Shown: in pieces, positions 1-6,894 of the stretch | Position numbering within the stretch: position 1 is the stretch's first letter | Layout: each line of letters opens with the position of its first letter | NCBI GenBank assembly: GCA_900553865.1 | Contig: USFC01000057.1 | Location: forward strand, 1 to 10,473 | DNA: 10,473 nucleotides | Source of the DNA: an uncultured Clostridium sp. | Lineage (GTDB): Bacteria > Bacillota > Clostridia > TANB77 > CAG-508 | Direction of reading: 5' to 3' | Position numbers and translations under genes: made by a program | Notes under the pieces: model-generated | Told to the model about the DNA's origin: nothing | Seen by the model: the letters and a program-made list of their open reading frames with translations, nothing else | Database searches by the model: none

Positions 1-2
1 AA

Positions 3-49
3 ATTAAGACATTTTCCTAAATGATTTATTAAGACATTATCATAAATGA
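3..49. repeat. Two tandem 22-bp imperfect repeats, possibly an insertion-sequence end
   Basis: Positions 3-24 and 28-49 are two copies of a 22-bp unit that begins ATTAAGACATT and ends TAAATGA. They match at 20 of 22 positions and repeat with a 25-bp period. Closely spaced internal repeats with a GACATTTTC-like core are reminiscent of the multiply repeated ends of IS21-family elements, and insertion sequences often sit at contig ends. No transposase is visible, so the insertion-sequence reading is inference only. The repeat ends about 30 bp before the promoter of the next gene. Confidence 0.35.
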
Positions 50-81
50 ATCATAATGTAAAATAAATTTAGTAATTTGTC

Positions 82-110
82 TGGACTTTTATGAATAAAT
101 ATTATATAAT
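82..110 (+). promoter_or_regulatory. Putative sigma-A promoter of the RelA/SpoT-like gene
   Basis: A -35-like TGGACT (82-87) is separated by 17 bp from a consensus -10 TATAAT (105-110). The coding start follows about 30 bp later, preceded by a good ribosome binding site (AAGGAAGG, about 123-130). The -35 is imperfect (4 of 6 consensus bases); the -10 is perfect. Confidence 0.55.
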
Positions 111-139
111 AGATAAGCTAAAAAGGAAGGTGAAAACAA

Positions 140-1441
140 ATGTTAGACACAATAAAAAATCGTTATAAGGTAACAAAGTCACCAGAACAAGCCTCATATG
201 AACAACAAATAGGTCTAAAGCAAAACGAAGAGTATAGAAAAATGGTAGAAAAAACTTTTTTACAAATAGTCAACTTATTTATTGGAAAATACAAAGGTGT
301 TTCAATAGAACCACCTAGGGGAAGAGAAAAATCTTATAAAAGTTTGAAAGGAAAAATAGATAAATTAGAAATAGAAAGACTTTGTAAATTATATGCAATA
401 GAAGGAATTAGTAAAGAAGACAAAAAAAGGTTGTGTAATTTGGTAATAAGTCATATAGAACCAAATGGAGATAAAGAAAAAACGGCTGAAATACAAAAAG
501 AAATTGAAGATATATTTTATGGAGAAATAAATTCATTTGAACAAGTAGAAAAATTAATAAGTAAAAAACAATTAAGTGACAATATGAAAACAGCATGCTT
601 AAGGGTAAGTAAAATAAGGCTTGAAAATGGTGAAAGCTTAAAAAATGAAAAAATATTAAATGACATAGAAAACAATTTTGGGCAAGAAGCGGCAGCAAGA
701 GAAAATAAAGAGGAAAAAGATTTATTACATTGGGAATGTGTAGAAGAAGTAAAGAATAGTAAATCAATAGAAAAATTGCATAGACCAATGGAATATTTAA
801 AAGCAAAGGATTTAAGAGCTTTTAAAATAGTTATTGCAAATGTGCCAGATGATGCAAAAACAGAAAATGGACAATTGCAGAAAATAATAGAAGAAAGAAA
901 AAATGCTCCAGAGGACGAAATAAAAAAATACAATGCTAAGTGTTGTATAGAATTAGAAAAAGATTTTGCTCAATATCTGTTAAAAAATACAGAAATACTA
1001 CAAAAAATGGGCATTCAAATTTTAAATGAAGGATATAAAAGAAAAAATAAAGCAAATGGATACATAGCAGACCATATAAAATTTTCATATATAGAACATC
1101 CAGAATATACATTTGAATTGCAACTTCGTTCTTTGTACATAGAAGAATTGTCAAGAGCGAATGGACCAGCAGCACATGATAAAAGGTCAGGAAAAGCGCG
1201 AATATTTCCGAATACAGAAAATAGCGAAGAATTTATAAAACAATTAAAAAAAAGCGTTCCAGACTATACAATACTAGAAAGAGCGGAAAATGGCTATAAA
1301 ATAAAAAATTGTACATTAATGGAAAACATGTTGGAATATTATTTGGGCTATATAGATACAAATTCACCAGAATACCAAAAAGGTGTAAAACATGTAAGAA
1401 AGTACATGGAGGAGAACAAACTAAATAAAGAGCTAAAATAA
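140..1441 (+). CDS. RelA/SpoT-like (p)ppGpp synthetase-domain protein with a split catalytic domain
   Basis: This 433-residue, lysine- and glutamate-rich protein has no signal peptide or membrane segment. Its motifs match the RelA/SpoT nucleotidyltransferase domain, which transfers pyrophosphate from ATP to GDP/GTP or, in some toxins, to other acceptors. The R-x-K-S-x-x-S-x-x-x-K motif is at residues 62-72. The metal-binding Asp is probably D224 in KDLRAFKIVI. The guanine-stacking Tyr is probably Y308 in NGYIADH. The catalytic Glu is probably E326 in FELQLRS, followed by an AAH motif (344-346). In canonical enzymes about 13 residues separate the first Lys from the Asp; here about 150 do, which implies a large helical insertion (about 80-215). 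No HD hydrolase, TGS or ACT domain is evident. The C-terminal 70 residues match nothing I recognise. No antitoxin-like partner is visible, though upstream sequence is missing. The domain assignment is fairly secure; activity and product are unknown. Confidence 0.7.
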   Translation: MLDTIKNRYKVTKSPEQASYEQQIGLKQNEEYRKMVEKTFLQIVNLFIGKYKGVSIEPPRGREKSYKSLKGKIDKLEIERLCKLYAIEGISKEDKKRLCNLVISHIEPNGDKEKTAEIQKEIEDIFYGEINSFEQVEKLISKKQLSDNMKTACLRVSKIRLENGESLKNEKILNDIENNFGQEAAARENKEEKDLLHWECVEEVKNSKSIEKLHRPMEYLKAKDLRAFKIVIANVPDDAKTENGQLQKIIEERKNAPEDEIKKYNAKCCIELEKDFAQYLLKNTEILQKMGIQILNEGYKRKNKANGYIADHIKFSYIEHPEYTFELQLRSLYIEELSRANGPAAHDKRSGKARIFPNTENSEEFIKQLKKSVPDYTILERAENGYKIKNCTLMENMLEYYLGYIDTNSPEYQKGVKHVRKYMEENKLNKELK

Positions 1442-1458
1442 TTAGAAAAAACAAAAAG

Positions 1459-1507
1459 GCATATATAAAATATCGAATATTTGATTTTTTATATATGCTA
1501 CTTTTTT
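1459..1507. terminator. Bidirectional terminator between convergent genes
   Basis: GCATATATAAAA (1459-1470) is exactly complementary to TTTTATATATGC (1487-1498). A T-run follows on the plus strand (1502-1507), and an A-run (from about 1446) supplies U's for minus-strand transcripts. It lies between the end of the RelA/SpoT-like gene and the end of the convergent thioesterase gene and can serve both. Confidence 0.75.
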
Positions 1508-1532
1508 ATGCTCTTTTACTTAATACATAAAT

Positions 1533-2261
1533 TTAGAAAAATTTGATGATAGCATGAAGTTTCGTTCCATCCTCACTTTTTATGGTAATAAAATGTTCGC
1601 CCTCTACAAAAGAATAGAAGCATTTTAATTTTTCACCAAGCAAAGCAGAAGTTTTATACATAATTTCGAAATTGTTAAATTTGTTGTTTTCATATATTTC
1701 TTCAGGAAGAGCTTCGTAAGCCAAATCTAAGTAATAAGAATTATGCATATGGTTATTAATATCAATATCTCTCCTAGAAACAGTATATTCATAAATACTA
1801 GAATAACTTTCAGGCTCATGAAGTTTTTTAAATTCAAAATTATCTCCAAAAACAGATTTAGAATCATAAATATATTTACGAACTAAATCATCCGTTATAT
1901 GAACCAACCCTTTATCAAAATGAACCAAAGTCCACTTGGAAGTAGCAATAACACATAGTTCATTATTACTATCATAAAGCTCAAAATCACGCATACAACA
2001 AGCTCTTTTAATTCCTCTAGACCAAGTTCTAACTTTAACAGGATTACCATCATACTTAAGATTTTTTAAAACTTTAACTTTCCAATGTAAAAGGATCCAG
2101 CTTAGTCGAGTCTGTTCAATATCTTTTATACCAAGCCCAGCATCATTAGATTGAAAGCCACCAATATCTTCAAAAAAAGATAAAATACCTTTATTAGAAA
2201 GTTCTAAATCAGAATTAATATCTCTAATAGTTAAATCAAATTTTTTTTCACAATATGCCAT
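1533..2261 (-). CDS. Acyl-ACP thioesterase (FatA/FatB-like, double hotdog)
   Basis: This 242-residue cytosolic enzyme should hydrolyse acyl-ACP to free fatty acid and ACP. The size fits bacterial acyl-ACP thioesterases with two hotdog folds. The N-terminal hotdog (about 1-130) carries the family segments WILLHWKVKV (55-64) and V-x-T-W-S-R-G (77-83), followed by RDFELYD (91-97). The C-terminal hotdog carries the active-site motif D-x-N-x-H-x-x-N-x-x-Y at D167, N169, H171, N174 and Y177, matching the plant DVNxHVNNxxY signature. The start is supported by an AAGGAG ribosome binding site just upstream. The gene is monocistronic, with its own promoter and a shared terminator. Chain-length specificity cannot be read from sequence. 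In bacteria such enzymes are thought to adjust membrane fatty acid supply. Confidence 0.9.
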   Translation of the reverse strand: MAYCEKKFDLTIRDINSDLELSNKGILSFFEDIGGFQSNDAGLGIKDIEQTRLSWILLHWKVKVLKNLKYDGNPVKVRTWSRGIKRACCMRDFELYDSNNELCVIATSKWTLVHFDKGLVHITDDLVRKYIYDSKSVFGDNFEFKKLHEPESYSSIYEYTVSRRDIDINNHMHNSYYLDLAYEALPEEIYENNKFNNFEIMYKTSALLGEKLKCFYSFVEGEHFITIKSEDGTKLHAIIKFF

Positions 2262-2288
2262 TTAAAATCACTCCTTAAAACTTTAACA

Positions 2289-2319
2289 ATTATAGCACAA
2301 AATTTATAAAATGCTACAA
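2289..2319 (-). promoter_or_regulatory. Extended -10 promoter of the acyl-ACP thioesterase gene
   Basis: Read on the minus strand, TGC-TATAAT forms an extended -10 (TATAAT at 2289-2294). A weak -35-like TTGTAG lies at 2314-2319 with a 19-bp spacer. The extended TG dinucleotide would compensate for the poor -35. The coding start lies about 28 bp downstream. Confidence 0.55.
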
Positions 2320-2351
2320 AAAATATAAAAATTATGTTAAAATTACCTTTG

Positions 2352-2400
2352 TGACGCATTTAGGACGTTTCTTTTGGCGTCAAGTGTCCCTTTTGCGTCA
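2352..2400. repeat. Short palindromic intergenic element
   Basis: TGACGCA (2352-2358) is the exact complement of TGCGTCA (2394-2400). Inside, GGAC (2363-2366) pairs with GTCC (2386-2389), so the 49-bp unit folds as two stacked stems with an internal loop. The GTGTCCC segment also occurs in the larger inverted-repeat element between thyA and folA (4394-4400), which suggests a common REP/MITE-like family. It lies between the divergent thioesterase and PflX-type genes. Confidence 0.55.
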
Positions 2401-2436
2401 TTAATGAAAATATAAATATTAAAAAAAGAGGTAAAG

Positions 2437-3324
2437 ATGTTAGAAGAATTGATAAAATGTAAGGTATGCCCACATAAATGCAAAGTAAATAGGTTAGAAG
2501 GAAAGATAGGAAGATGCAAATGTAATGACAAAATAAAAATTGCGTTAGTATCAACACATATGTATGAAGAACCATGTATAAGTGGCACAAATGGTTCTGG
2601 AACGATATTTTTTTCTAATTGCAATTTGGCATGTAAATTTTGCCAAAATTATGAAATAAGCCAGTTAGGAAAAGGTCATGAAATTACAATAGAAGAACTT
2701 GCGAGTGTTATGGTAAAACAACAAGAAGCGGGAGTTCATAACATAAACTTGGTAACACCAACTATGTATGCATACCAAATAATAGAAGCGATTAAGATTG
2801 CAAGAAAAAATGAATTAAATATTCCTATAATATACAATTCAAATGGGTATGAAAATATAGAAACAATAAAAGCTTTAAAAGGCTACATAGATGTATATTT
2901 ACCAGATTTAAAATATTACTCAAATGAAATAGCTGTAAAATATTCAAAAGCACCTAATTATTTCGAAATTGCAAGTAAAGCAATATTAGAAATGATAAAT
3001 CAAGTAGGAGAGCCTATATTTGATGAAGCTGGAATGATAAAAAAAGGAGTAATGATAAGACATTTAGTGCTTCCAAATCATATTCAAAACAGCAAAAATG
3101 TTTTAAAATGGATAAAAGAAAACATTCCAGAGAAAATCTATATAGATGTAATGGCACAATATTTTCCTACATACAAGGCAAAAGAGGATGAATTGATAAA
3201 CAGAAAATTAACAAAAAGAGAATATAAAGAAATAGAAAATTATTTTTACTTGTTAGATTTCAAAAATGGTTATATGCAAGAACTTGGAGAACATGAAGAA
3301 GAATATGTGCCAAAATGGGAATAG
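2437..3324 (+). CDS. pflX: PflX-type radical SAM protein (pyruvate formate-lyase-activase homologue)
   Basis: This 295-residue protein belongs to the COG1313/PflX group of radical SAM enzymes related to pyruvate formate-lyase activase. The SAM-binding [4Fe-4S] cluster motif CxxxCxxC is at C62, C66 and C69 in SNCNLACKFCQNYEIS. The family hallmark EEPCISGTNGSGTIFF precedes it (44-59). A second cysteine set (C8, C11, C15, C27, C29) at the N terminus could hold another metal site. VTPTMY (106-111), YNSNGYE (133-139), YLPDLKY (154-160) and IRHLVLP (207-213) are also typical of the family. A ribosome binding site AGAGGT lies only 4 bases before the ATG. No pyruvate formate-lyase or other glycyl-radical enzyme is adjacent, and the true substrate of this family is not established. 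Assignment to the family is secure; the gene symbol is by family only. Confidence 0.85.
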   Translation: MLEELIKCKVCPHKCKVNRLEGKIGRCKCNDKIKIALVSTHMYEEPCISGTNGSGTIFFSNCNLACKFCQNYEISQLGKGHEITIEELASVMVKQQEAGVHNINLVTPTMYAYQIIEAIKIARKNELNIPIIYNSNGYENIETIKALKGYIDVYLPDLKYYSNEIAVKYSKAPNYFEIASKAILEMINQVGEPIFDEAGMIKKGVMIRHLVLPNHIQNSKNVLKWIKENIPEKIYIDVMAQYFPTYKAKEDELINRKLTKREYKEIENYFYLLDFKNGYMQELGEHEEEYVPKWE

Positions 3325-3390
3325 TAAAGAGCGTTTGAAAACTAATGTGTATCAGAGTATTAAAAATGTCAATTAAAACCATAAAAATCG

Positions 3391-3419
3391 TTTACAAAAA
3401 AATATGCTTATGATAATAT
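3391..3419 (+). promoter_or_regulatory. Putative promoter of thyA
   Basis: A -35-like TTTACA (3391-3396) precedes an AT-rich -10 region TGATAATAT. GATAAT (3412-3417) gives a 15-bp spacer and TAATAT (3414-3419) gives 17 bp. It lies just upstream of thyA; no promoter is evident between thyA and folA, so it may serve both. Confidence 0.4.
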
Positions 3420-3435
3420 AAGCAAAAAAGTAATG

Positions 3436-3440
3436 GAGGT
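3436..3440 (+). promoter_or_regulatory. Ribosome binding site that sets the thyA start
   Basis: GGAGG at 3436-3440 sits 7 bases before the ATG at 3448. An in-frame ATG at 3433 overlaps this site and has no ribosome binding site of its own, so 3448 is the likely start. Confidence 0.75.
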
Positions 3441-3447
3441 ACTAAAT

Positions 3448-4305
3448 ATGACACAGGCAGATAAACACTTTATAGAAACATGCAAAAAAATAATAAAAGA
3501 AGGATATTCATCTGAAGGAACAGGAGTTAGAACTAGATGGGAAGATGGAGAAGAAGCAAACTATATATCATTAGTTGGAGTAACTAATGTATATGATGTA
3601 GGAAAAGAATTTCCTATGATAACATTAAGAAATAATTCACAAACAGTAAAAAGAGCAATAGATGAAATTTTATGGATTTGGCAAAAAAAATCTAATAATG
3701 TAAATGATTTGAATTCACACATTTGGGACCAATGGGCAGACGAAGATGGTTCAATAGGAAAAGCTTATGGCTATCAAATGGCTAAAAAATATCAATTTAA
3801 AACAAAAGAAGGAATAAAAGAAATGGACCAAGTAGATTATGTATTATATCTACTAAATCATGATCCAGCAAGCAGAAGAATAATGACAAATATATTCAAT
3901 CATGAAGATTTAAAAGATATGAATCTAGAACCATGTGCATATGGAACACAATGGCTAGTTAAAGGTGGAAAACTTCATCTAATACTAAATCAACGTTCAC
4001 AAGATATGCTTGCAGCTAATGGATGGAATACTATGCAATATGCAGCACTTCTTTGTATGTTTGCACAAGTAGCAGGTTTAGAAGTAGGAACTTTAACACA
4101 CAATATAGGAGATTGTCATATATATGATAGACATGTTCCACTAATAGAAAAATTAATAGAAGCAGAAAGTATGGATGTACATCCAAAATTAGTTATAAAA
4201 AATCCAACTAAAAATTTCTATGATTTCAAAGTAGAAGATTTTGAAATAGAAGGATATAAATATAACCAAGATATAAAACTTGGTAAAATTCCAGTTGCAA
4301 TTTAA
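3448..4305 (+). CDS. thyA: Thymidylate synthase ThyA
   Basis: This enzyme converts dUMP to dTMP using 5,10-methylene-tetrahydrofolate and releases dihydrofolate, which the downstream folA product recycles. From the chosen start it is 285 residues, within the usual range of bacterial ThyA. The catalytic Cys is C163 in LEPCAYGTQW. The phosphate-binding Arg is R183 in LNQRSQD. THNIGDCHIYDRH (about 217-229) carries the Asn, His and Tyr that bind dUMP. The N-terminal GTGVRTRW and FPMITLR segments are also characteristic. The start at 3448 is preferred over the in-frame ATG at 3433 because GGAGG lies immediately before it. An inverted-repeat element separates it from folA. Confidence 0.95.
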   Translation: MTQADKHFIETCKKIIKEGYSSEGTGVRTRWEDGEEANYISLVGVTNVYDVGKEFPMITLRNNSQTVKRAIDEILWIWQKKSNNVNDLNSHIWDQWADEDGSIGKAYGYQMAKKYQFKTKEGIKEMDQVDYVLYLLNHDPASRRIMTNIFNHEDLKDMNLEPCAYGTQWLVKGGKLHLILNQRSQDMLAANGWNTMQYAALLCMFAQVAGLEVGTLTHNIGDCHIYDRHVPLIEKLIEAESMDVHPKLVIKNPTKNFYDFKVEDFEIEGYKYNQDIKLGKIPVAI

Positions 4306-4309
4306 CACA

Positions 4310-4436
4310 AGGGACGGTCCTTTTTGTTCCGAAATCGGAACATGGGGGACATTCCTTTAAAAAATGTTATAAAGAAAGAATAAAATAATAGGAGTGTCCC
4401 TAGTGTTCCGATTTCGGAACGAAAAGGACCGTCCCT
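4310..4436. repeat. 127-bp inverted-repeat (MITE/REP-like) element between thyA and folA
   Basis: Arms of 47 bp at 4310-4356 and 4390-4436 are complementary at 42 of 47 positions around a 33-base AT-rich centre. Each outer end is AGGGACGGTCC or its complement. Each arm also holds an inner palindrome GTTCCGA..TCGGAAC. Three of the five mismatches would be G-U wobbles in a plus-strand transcript. The element starts 5 bases after the thyA stop and ends about 23 bases before folA, so a thyA-folA transcript would carry a very stable hairpin. No coding capacity and no convincing target-site duplication are visible. Confidence 0.8.
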
Positions 4437-4459
4437 AACGTTCGGAGGAGGAGGATAAA

Positions 4460-4951
4460 ATGTTAAGTATTATAGTAGCAGTAGCAAAAAATAATGTAAT
4501 AGGAAAAGATAACAAATTGATTTGGCATTTGCCAGAAGATTTGAAGAGATTTAAAGCTTTAACTACAGGTCATACCATAATAATGGGAAGAAAAACTTTT
4601 GAATCATTAGGTAGAATATTACCAAATAGAAAGCATGTAATATTATGCAATGATATGGAAATGAAGGTAGAAAATGAAAATGTAGAGATATTGGAAGATA
4701 TTTCTATGTTAGATAAATATATTAATTCTAAAGAAGAAAATTTTGTAATAGGTGGTGCAACAATATATAAACTATTAATGCCATATGCAAATAAAATGTA
4801 TATAACACACATCAATGAAGAATTTGATGGAGATGTTTATTTTCCAGAGATAAGTAAAGATGAATGGCAAATTGTTGAAAAAGAACAAGGCATAAAAAAT
4901 GAAGCTAATCCTTTTGATTATGAGTATGTAACATATGAAAGAATAAAATAA
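4460..4951 (+). CDS. folA: Dihydrofolate reductase
   Basis: This 163-residue cytosolic enzyme reduces dihydrofolate to tetrahydrofolate with NADPH and is the usual target of trimethoprim. The length is typical. The substrate-site segment IWHLPEDLKRF holds W22 and the catalytic acid D27. IMGRKTFESLG (41-51) and VIGGATIY (96-103) are the NADPH-binding signatures. FDGDVYFPEI (122-131) is the conserved C-terminal strand region. The ribosome binding site is purine-rich and strong (GGAGGAGGAGG before the ATG). It follows thyA, a classical pairing because thymidylate synthase generates dihydrofolate, and is followed by a terminator. Confidence 0.95.
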   Translation: MLSIIVAVAKNNVIGKDNKLIWHLPEDLKRFKALTTGHTIIMGRKTFESLGRILPNRKHVILCNDMEMKVENENVEILEDISMLDKYINSKEENFVIGGATIYKLLMPYANKMYITHINEEFDGDVYFPEISKDEWQIVEKEQGIKNEANPFDYEYVTYERIK

Positions 4952-4965
4952 GAAAAGACAAACTG

Positions 4966-5013
4966 AAAAGTGAGAATAACCATAAAAAGTTATTTTCACT
5001 TTTTAAATTTTTA
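4966..5013 (+). terminator. Intrinsic terminator after folA
   Basis: A 15-bp stem pairs 4966-4980 with 4989-5003 around the 8-base loop CATAAAAA, with one G-U pair. The T-rich tail TTTTTAAATTTTT follows. It separates the thyA-folA unit from the ylxM-ffh operon. Confidence 0.85.
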
Positions 5014-5065
5014 AGCCCGTCCCTAAAATTTATGCAAAATATTCAAAAAAGTAAAGCAAAAACAC

Positions 5066-5094
5066 TTGACAAAATTAACAAAATGGTGTAAAGT
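5066..5094 (+). promoter_or_regulatory. Putative promoter of the ylxM-ffh operon
   Basis: A perfect -35 TTGACA (5066-5071) is followed after 17 bp by TAAAGT (5089-5094), a 4-of-6 match to the -10 consensus. The ylxM start lies about 57 bp beyond. Another AT-rich -10 candidate, TATATT at 5094-5099, has a 22-bp spacer and fits less well. Confidence 0.6.
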
Positions 5095-5150
5095 ATATTA
5101 GCATTACAAAATATAGACAAAAATATTATTTTTTGTAAAGAGGTGATTTT

Positions 5151-5498
5151 GTGGAGAAAAAGATTAAAATAAGTATGTTATGCGAGATTTATGGTAAATT
5201 ATTAACCGAAAAACAGCTTGAAATCTTAAATGACTACTATAATAATGATTTATCTCTTACAGAAATTGCACAAAACAATAATATAACAAGACAAGCTGTT
5301 TTAGACAACATAAAAAAGGGGGAAAATAAACTTTTCGAGTTTGAAGAAAAGCTTTTAATTATGGAAAAGACAATAAAACAAGAAAAATTATTACAAGAAG
5401 TTCTATCAGAATTAAGTAAAATAGAAGATGCTTCATCAGACAAAAAAATTGAAAAAATATTAAATCACGTTAGAAAAGAACTAACTTGTTTAGTTTAA
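5151..5498 (+). CDS. ylxM: YlxM (UPF0122) helix-turn-helix protein, SRP-associated
   Basis: This 115-residue protein starts with GTG behind the ribosome binding site AAAGAGGTGA. The N-terminal half resembles a sigma-70 region 4-type helix-turn-helix: LTEKQLEILNDYY (about 18-30), then SLTEIAQNNNITRQAVLDNI, with a coiled C-terminal half. YlxM is encoded next to ffh across Firmicutes and Mollicutes. Streptococcal work implicates it as an accessory factor of the signal recognition particle GTPase. Only 15 bases separate it from ffh, so they are co-transcribed. The identity rests on motif and context together. Confidence 0.9.
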   Translation: MEKKIKISMLCEIYGKLLTEKQLEILNDYYNNDLSLTEIAQNNNITRQAVLDNIKKGENKLFEFEEKLLIMEKTIKQEKLLQEVLSELSKIEDASSDKKIEKILNHVRKELTCLV

Positions 5499-5513
5499 AG
5501 GAGGAAAAAACAT

Positions 5514-6860
5514 ATGGCATTTGAAGGATTATCTTCAAAACTTCAAGATATAACAAGAAAGTTGAGAGGAAAAGCAAGAATAACTGAATCAGATTTAAAA
5601 GAAATGTTAAGAGAGGTAAAACTTGCTTTGTTAGAAGCTGATGTTAACTATAAGATAGTTAAAGACTTTATTGCATCAGTTCAAGAAAAAGCTTTAGGCC
5701 AAGATGTATTAAAATCATTAACTCCAGGACAACAAGTTATAAAAATTGTTAAAGATGAATTAGTAGAACTTTTAGGTGGAGAAGAAAGCAAAATTAATTT
5801 TACTCCAAATCCTCCAACAGTAATAATGTTGGTTGGGCTTCAAGGTTCAGGAAAAACAACAACAGCAGGAAAACTTGCTAATCTATTAAGAAAACAAGGT
5901 AAAAAGCCATTACTTGTAGCGTGTGACATATATAGGCCAGCAGCTATAAAGCAATTACAAGTAGTAGGAAGACAATTGGATATACCAGTATATGCAAACG
6001 AAAACTCAAAAGATGTAGTACATATTGCAAAACAAGCAATGAGTGTAGCAATGTCTAAAATGAATGATGTAGTTATTTTAGATACTGCAGGTAGACTTCA
6101 TATAGATGAAGAACTAATGCAAGAACTAAAAAATGTAAAACAAGGTGTAAAACCACACGAAATACTATTGGTAGTAGACTCTATGATAGGTCAAGATGCA
6201 GTAAATATTGCACAAAGTTTTAAAGAAAATCTAGGAATAGATGGTGTAGTACTTACAAAACTAGATGGTGACACTCGTGGTGGTGCAGCATTATCTGTTA
6301 AAAAAGTAACAGGTAGACCAATTAAATTTGCAGCAACTGGCGAAAAATTAAGTGATATTGAAGTATTTCATCCAGACAGAATGGCATCTAGAATATTAGG
6401 AATGGGTGATGTATTATCAATCATAGAAAAAGCTGAAGAATCATTTGATTTAGAACAAGCTGAAAAATTTGAAAAACAATTAAGAAAAAAAGAATTCGAT
6501 TTAGACGATTACTTAACACAATTAAGACAAGTTAAGAAAATGGGTTCATTTTCATCACTACTTAAGATGATACCGGGAATGGCAAACATTAAAGATTTAA
6601 AAGTAGATGACAAAGAATTTGTAAGAATTGAAGCAATGATTTGTTCTATGACAAAAGAAGAAAAAAGAAATCCTAAACTTCTTAATGCAAGCAGAAGGGT
6701 TCGCATAGCAAAAGGCAGTGGAACAACGGTACAACAAATAAATCAATTTATGAAATCTTTTGAAATGACACAAAAAATGATGAAAAAAATGCAAGATGGA
6801 AAAAGCTTAAAGAAAATGATGAAAGGAATCAATCCAGAAGATTTAAAAAGATTCAAATAA
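5514..6860 (+). CDS. ffh: Signal recognition particle GTPase Ffh (SRP54)
   Basis: Ffh binds signal sequences emerging from ribosomes and, with SRP RNA and FtsY, delivers nascent membrane proteins to the translocon. At 448 residues it has the full family length. The N domain covers about 1-95. The G domain has GLQGSGKTT (108-116), DIYRPAA (138-144), DTAGR (190-194), TKLDGD (248-253) and the closing GxG motif around 296-298. The methionine-rich M domain covers about 325-435. The RNA-binding helix-turn-helix S-R-R-V-R-I-A-x-G-S-G is at 393-403. A consensus AAAGGAGG ribosome binding site precedes the ATG. No key residue is missing. Confidence 0.98.
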   Translation: MAFEGLSSKLQDITRKLRGKARITESDLKEMLREVKLALLEADVNYKIVKDFIASVQEKALGQDVLKSLTPGQQVIKIVKDELVELLGGEESKINFTPNPPTVIMLVGLQGSGKTTTAGKLANLLRKQGKKPLLVACDIYRPAAIKQLQVVGRQLDIPVYANENSKDVVHIAKQAMSVAMSKMNDVVILDTAGRLHIDEELMQELKNVKQGVKPHEILLVVDSMIGQDAVNIAQSFKENLGIDGVVLTKLDGDTRGGAALSVKKVTGRPIKFAATGEKLSDIEVFHPDRMASRILGMGDVLSIIEKAEESFDLEQAEKFEKQLRKKEFDLDDYLTQLRQVKKMGSFSSLLKMIPGMANIKDLKVDDKEFVRIEAMICSMTKEEKRNPKLLNASRRVRIAKGSGTTVQQINQFMKSFEMTQKMMKKMQDGKSLKKMMKGINPEDLKRFK

Positions 6861-6865
6861 AAATA

Positions 6866-6894
6866 AGAAATTAGAAGTTCAGCTTCTGATTTCT
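6866..6894 (+). other. Hairpin in the ffh-rpsP intergenic region
   Basis: Twelve base pairs (6866-6877 with 6883-6894, one G-U) close a 5-base loop TTCAG just after the ffh stop. The sequence that follows is A-rich rather than T-rich, so it looks like an RNA-stabilising or processing hairpin rather than a classical terminator. The core AGAAATTAGAA recurs at 6936-6946. Confidence 0.5.

Noticed and set aside
408..933. Long minus-strand open frames opposite the RelA/SpoT-like gene
   Set aside because: They are antisense shadows of an A-rich gene, rich in Phe and Leu, without ribosome binding sites or recognisable motifs.
3433..3447. Upstream ATG adding five residues to ThyA
   Set aside because: It overlaps the GGAGG ribosome binding site of the ATG at 3448 and has none of its own.
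4310..4436. The thyA-folA inverted repeat as an intrinsic terminator or CRISPR fragment
   Set aside because: No T-run follows the right arm, and there are only two inverted arms rather than regularly spaced direct repeats.
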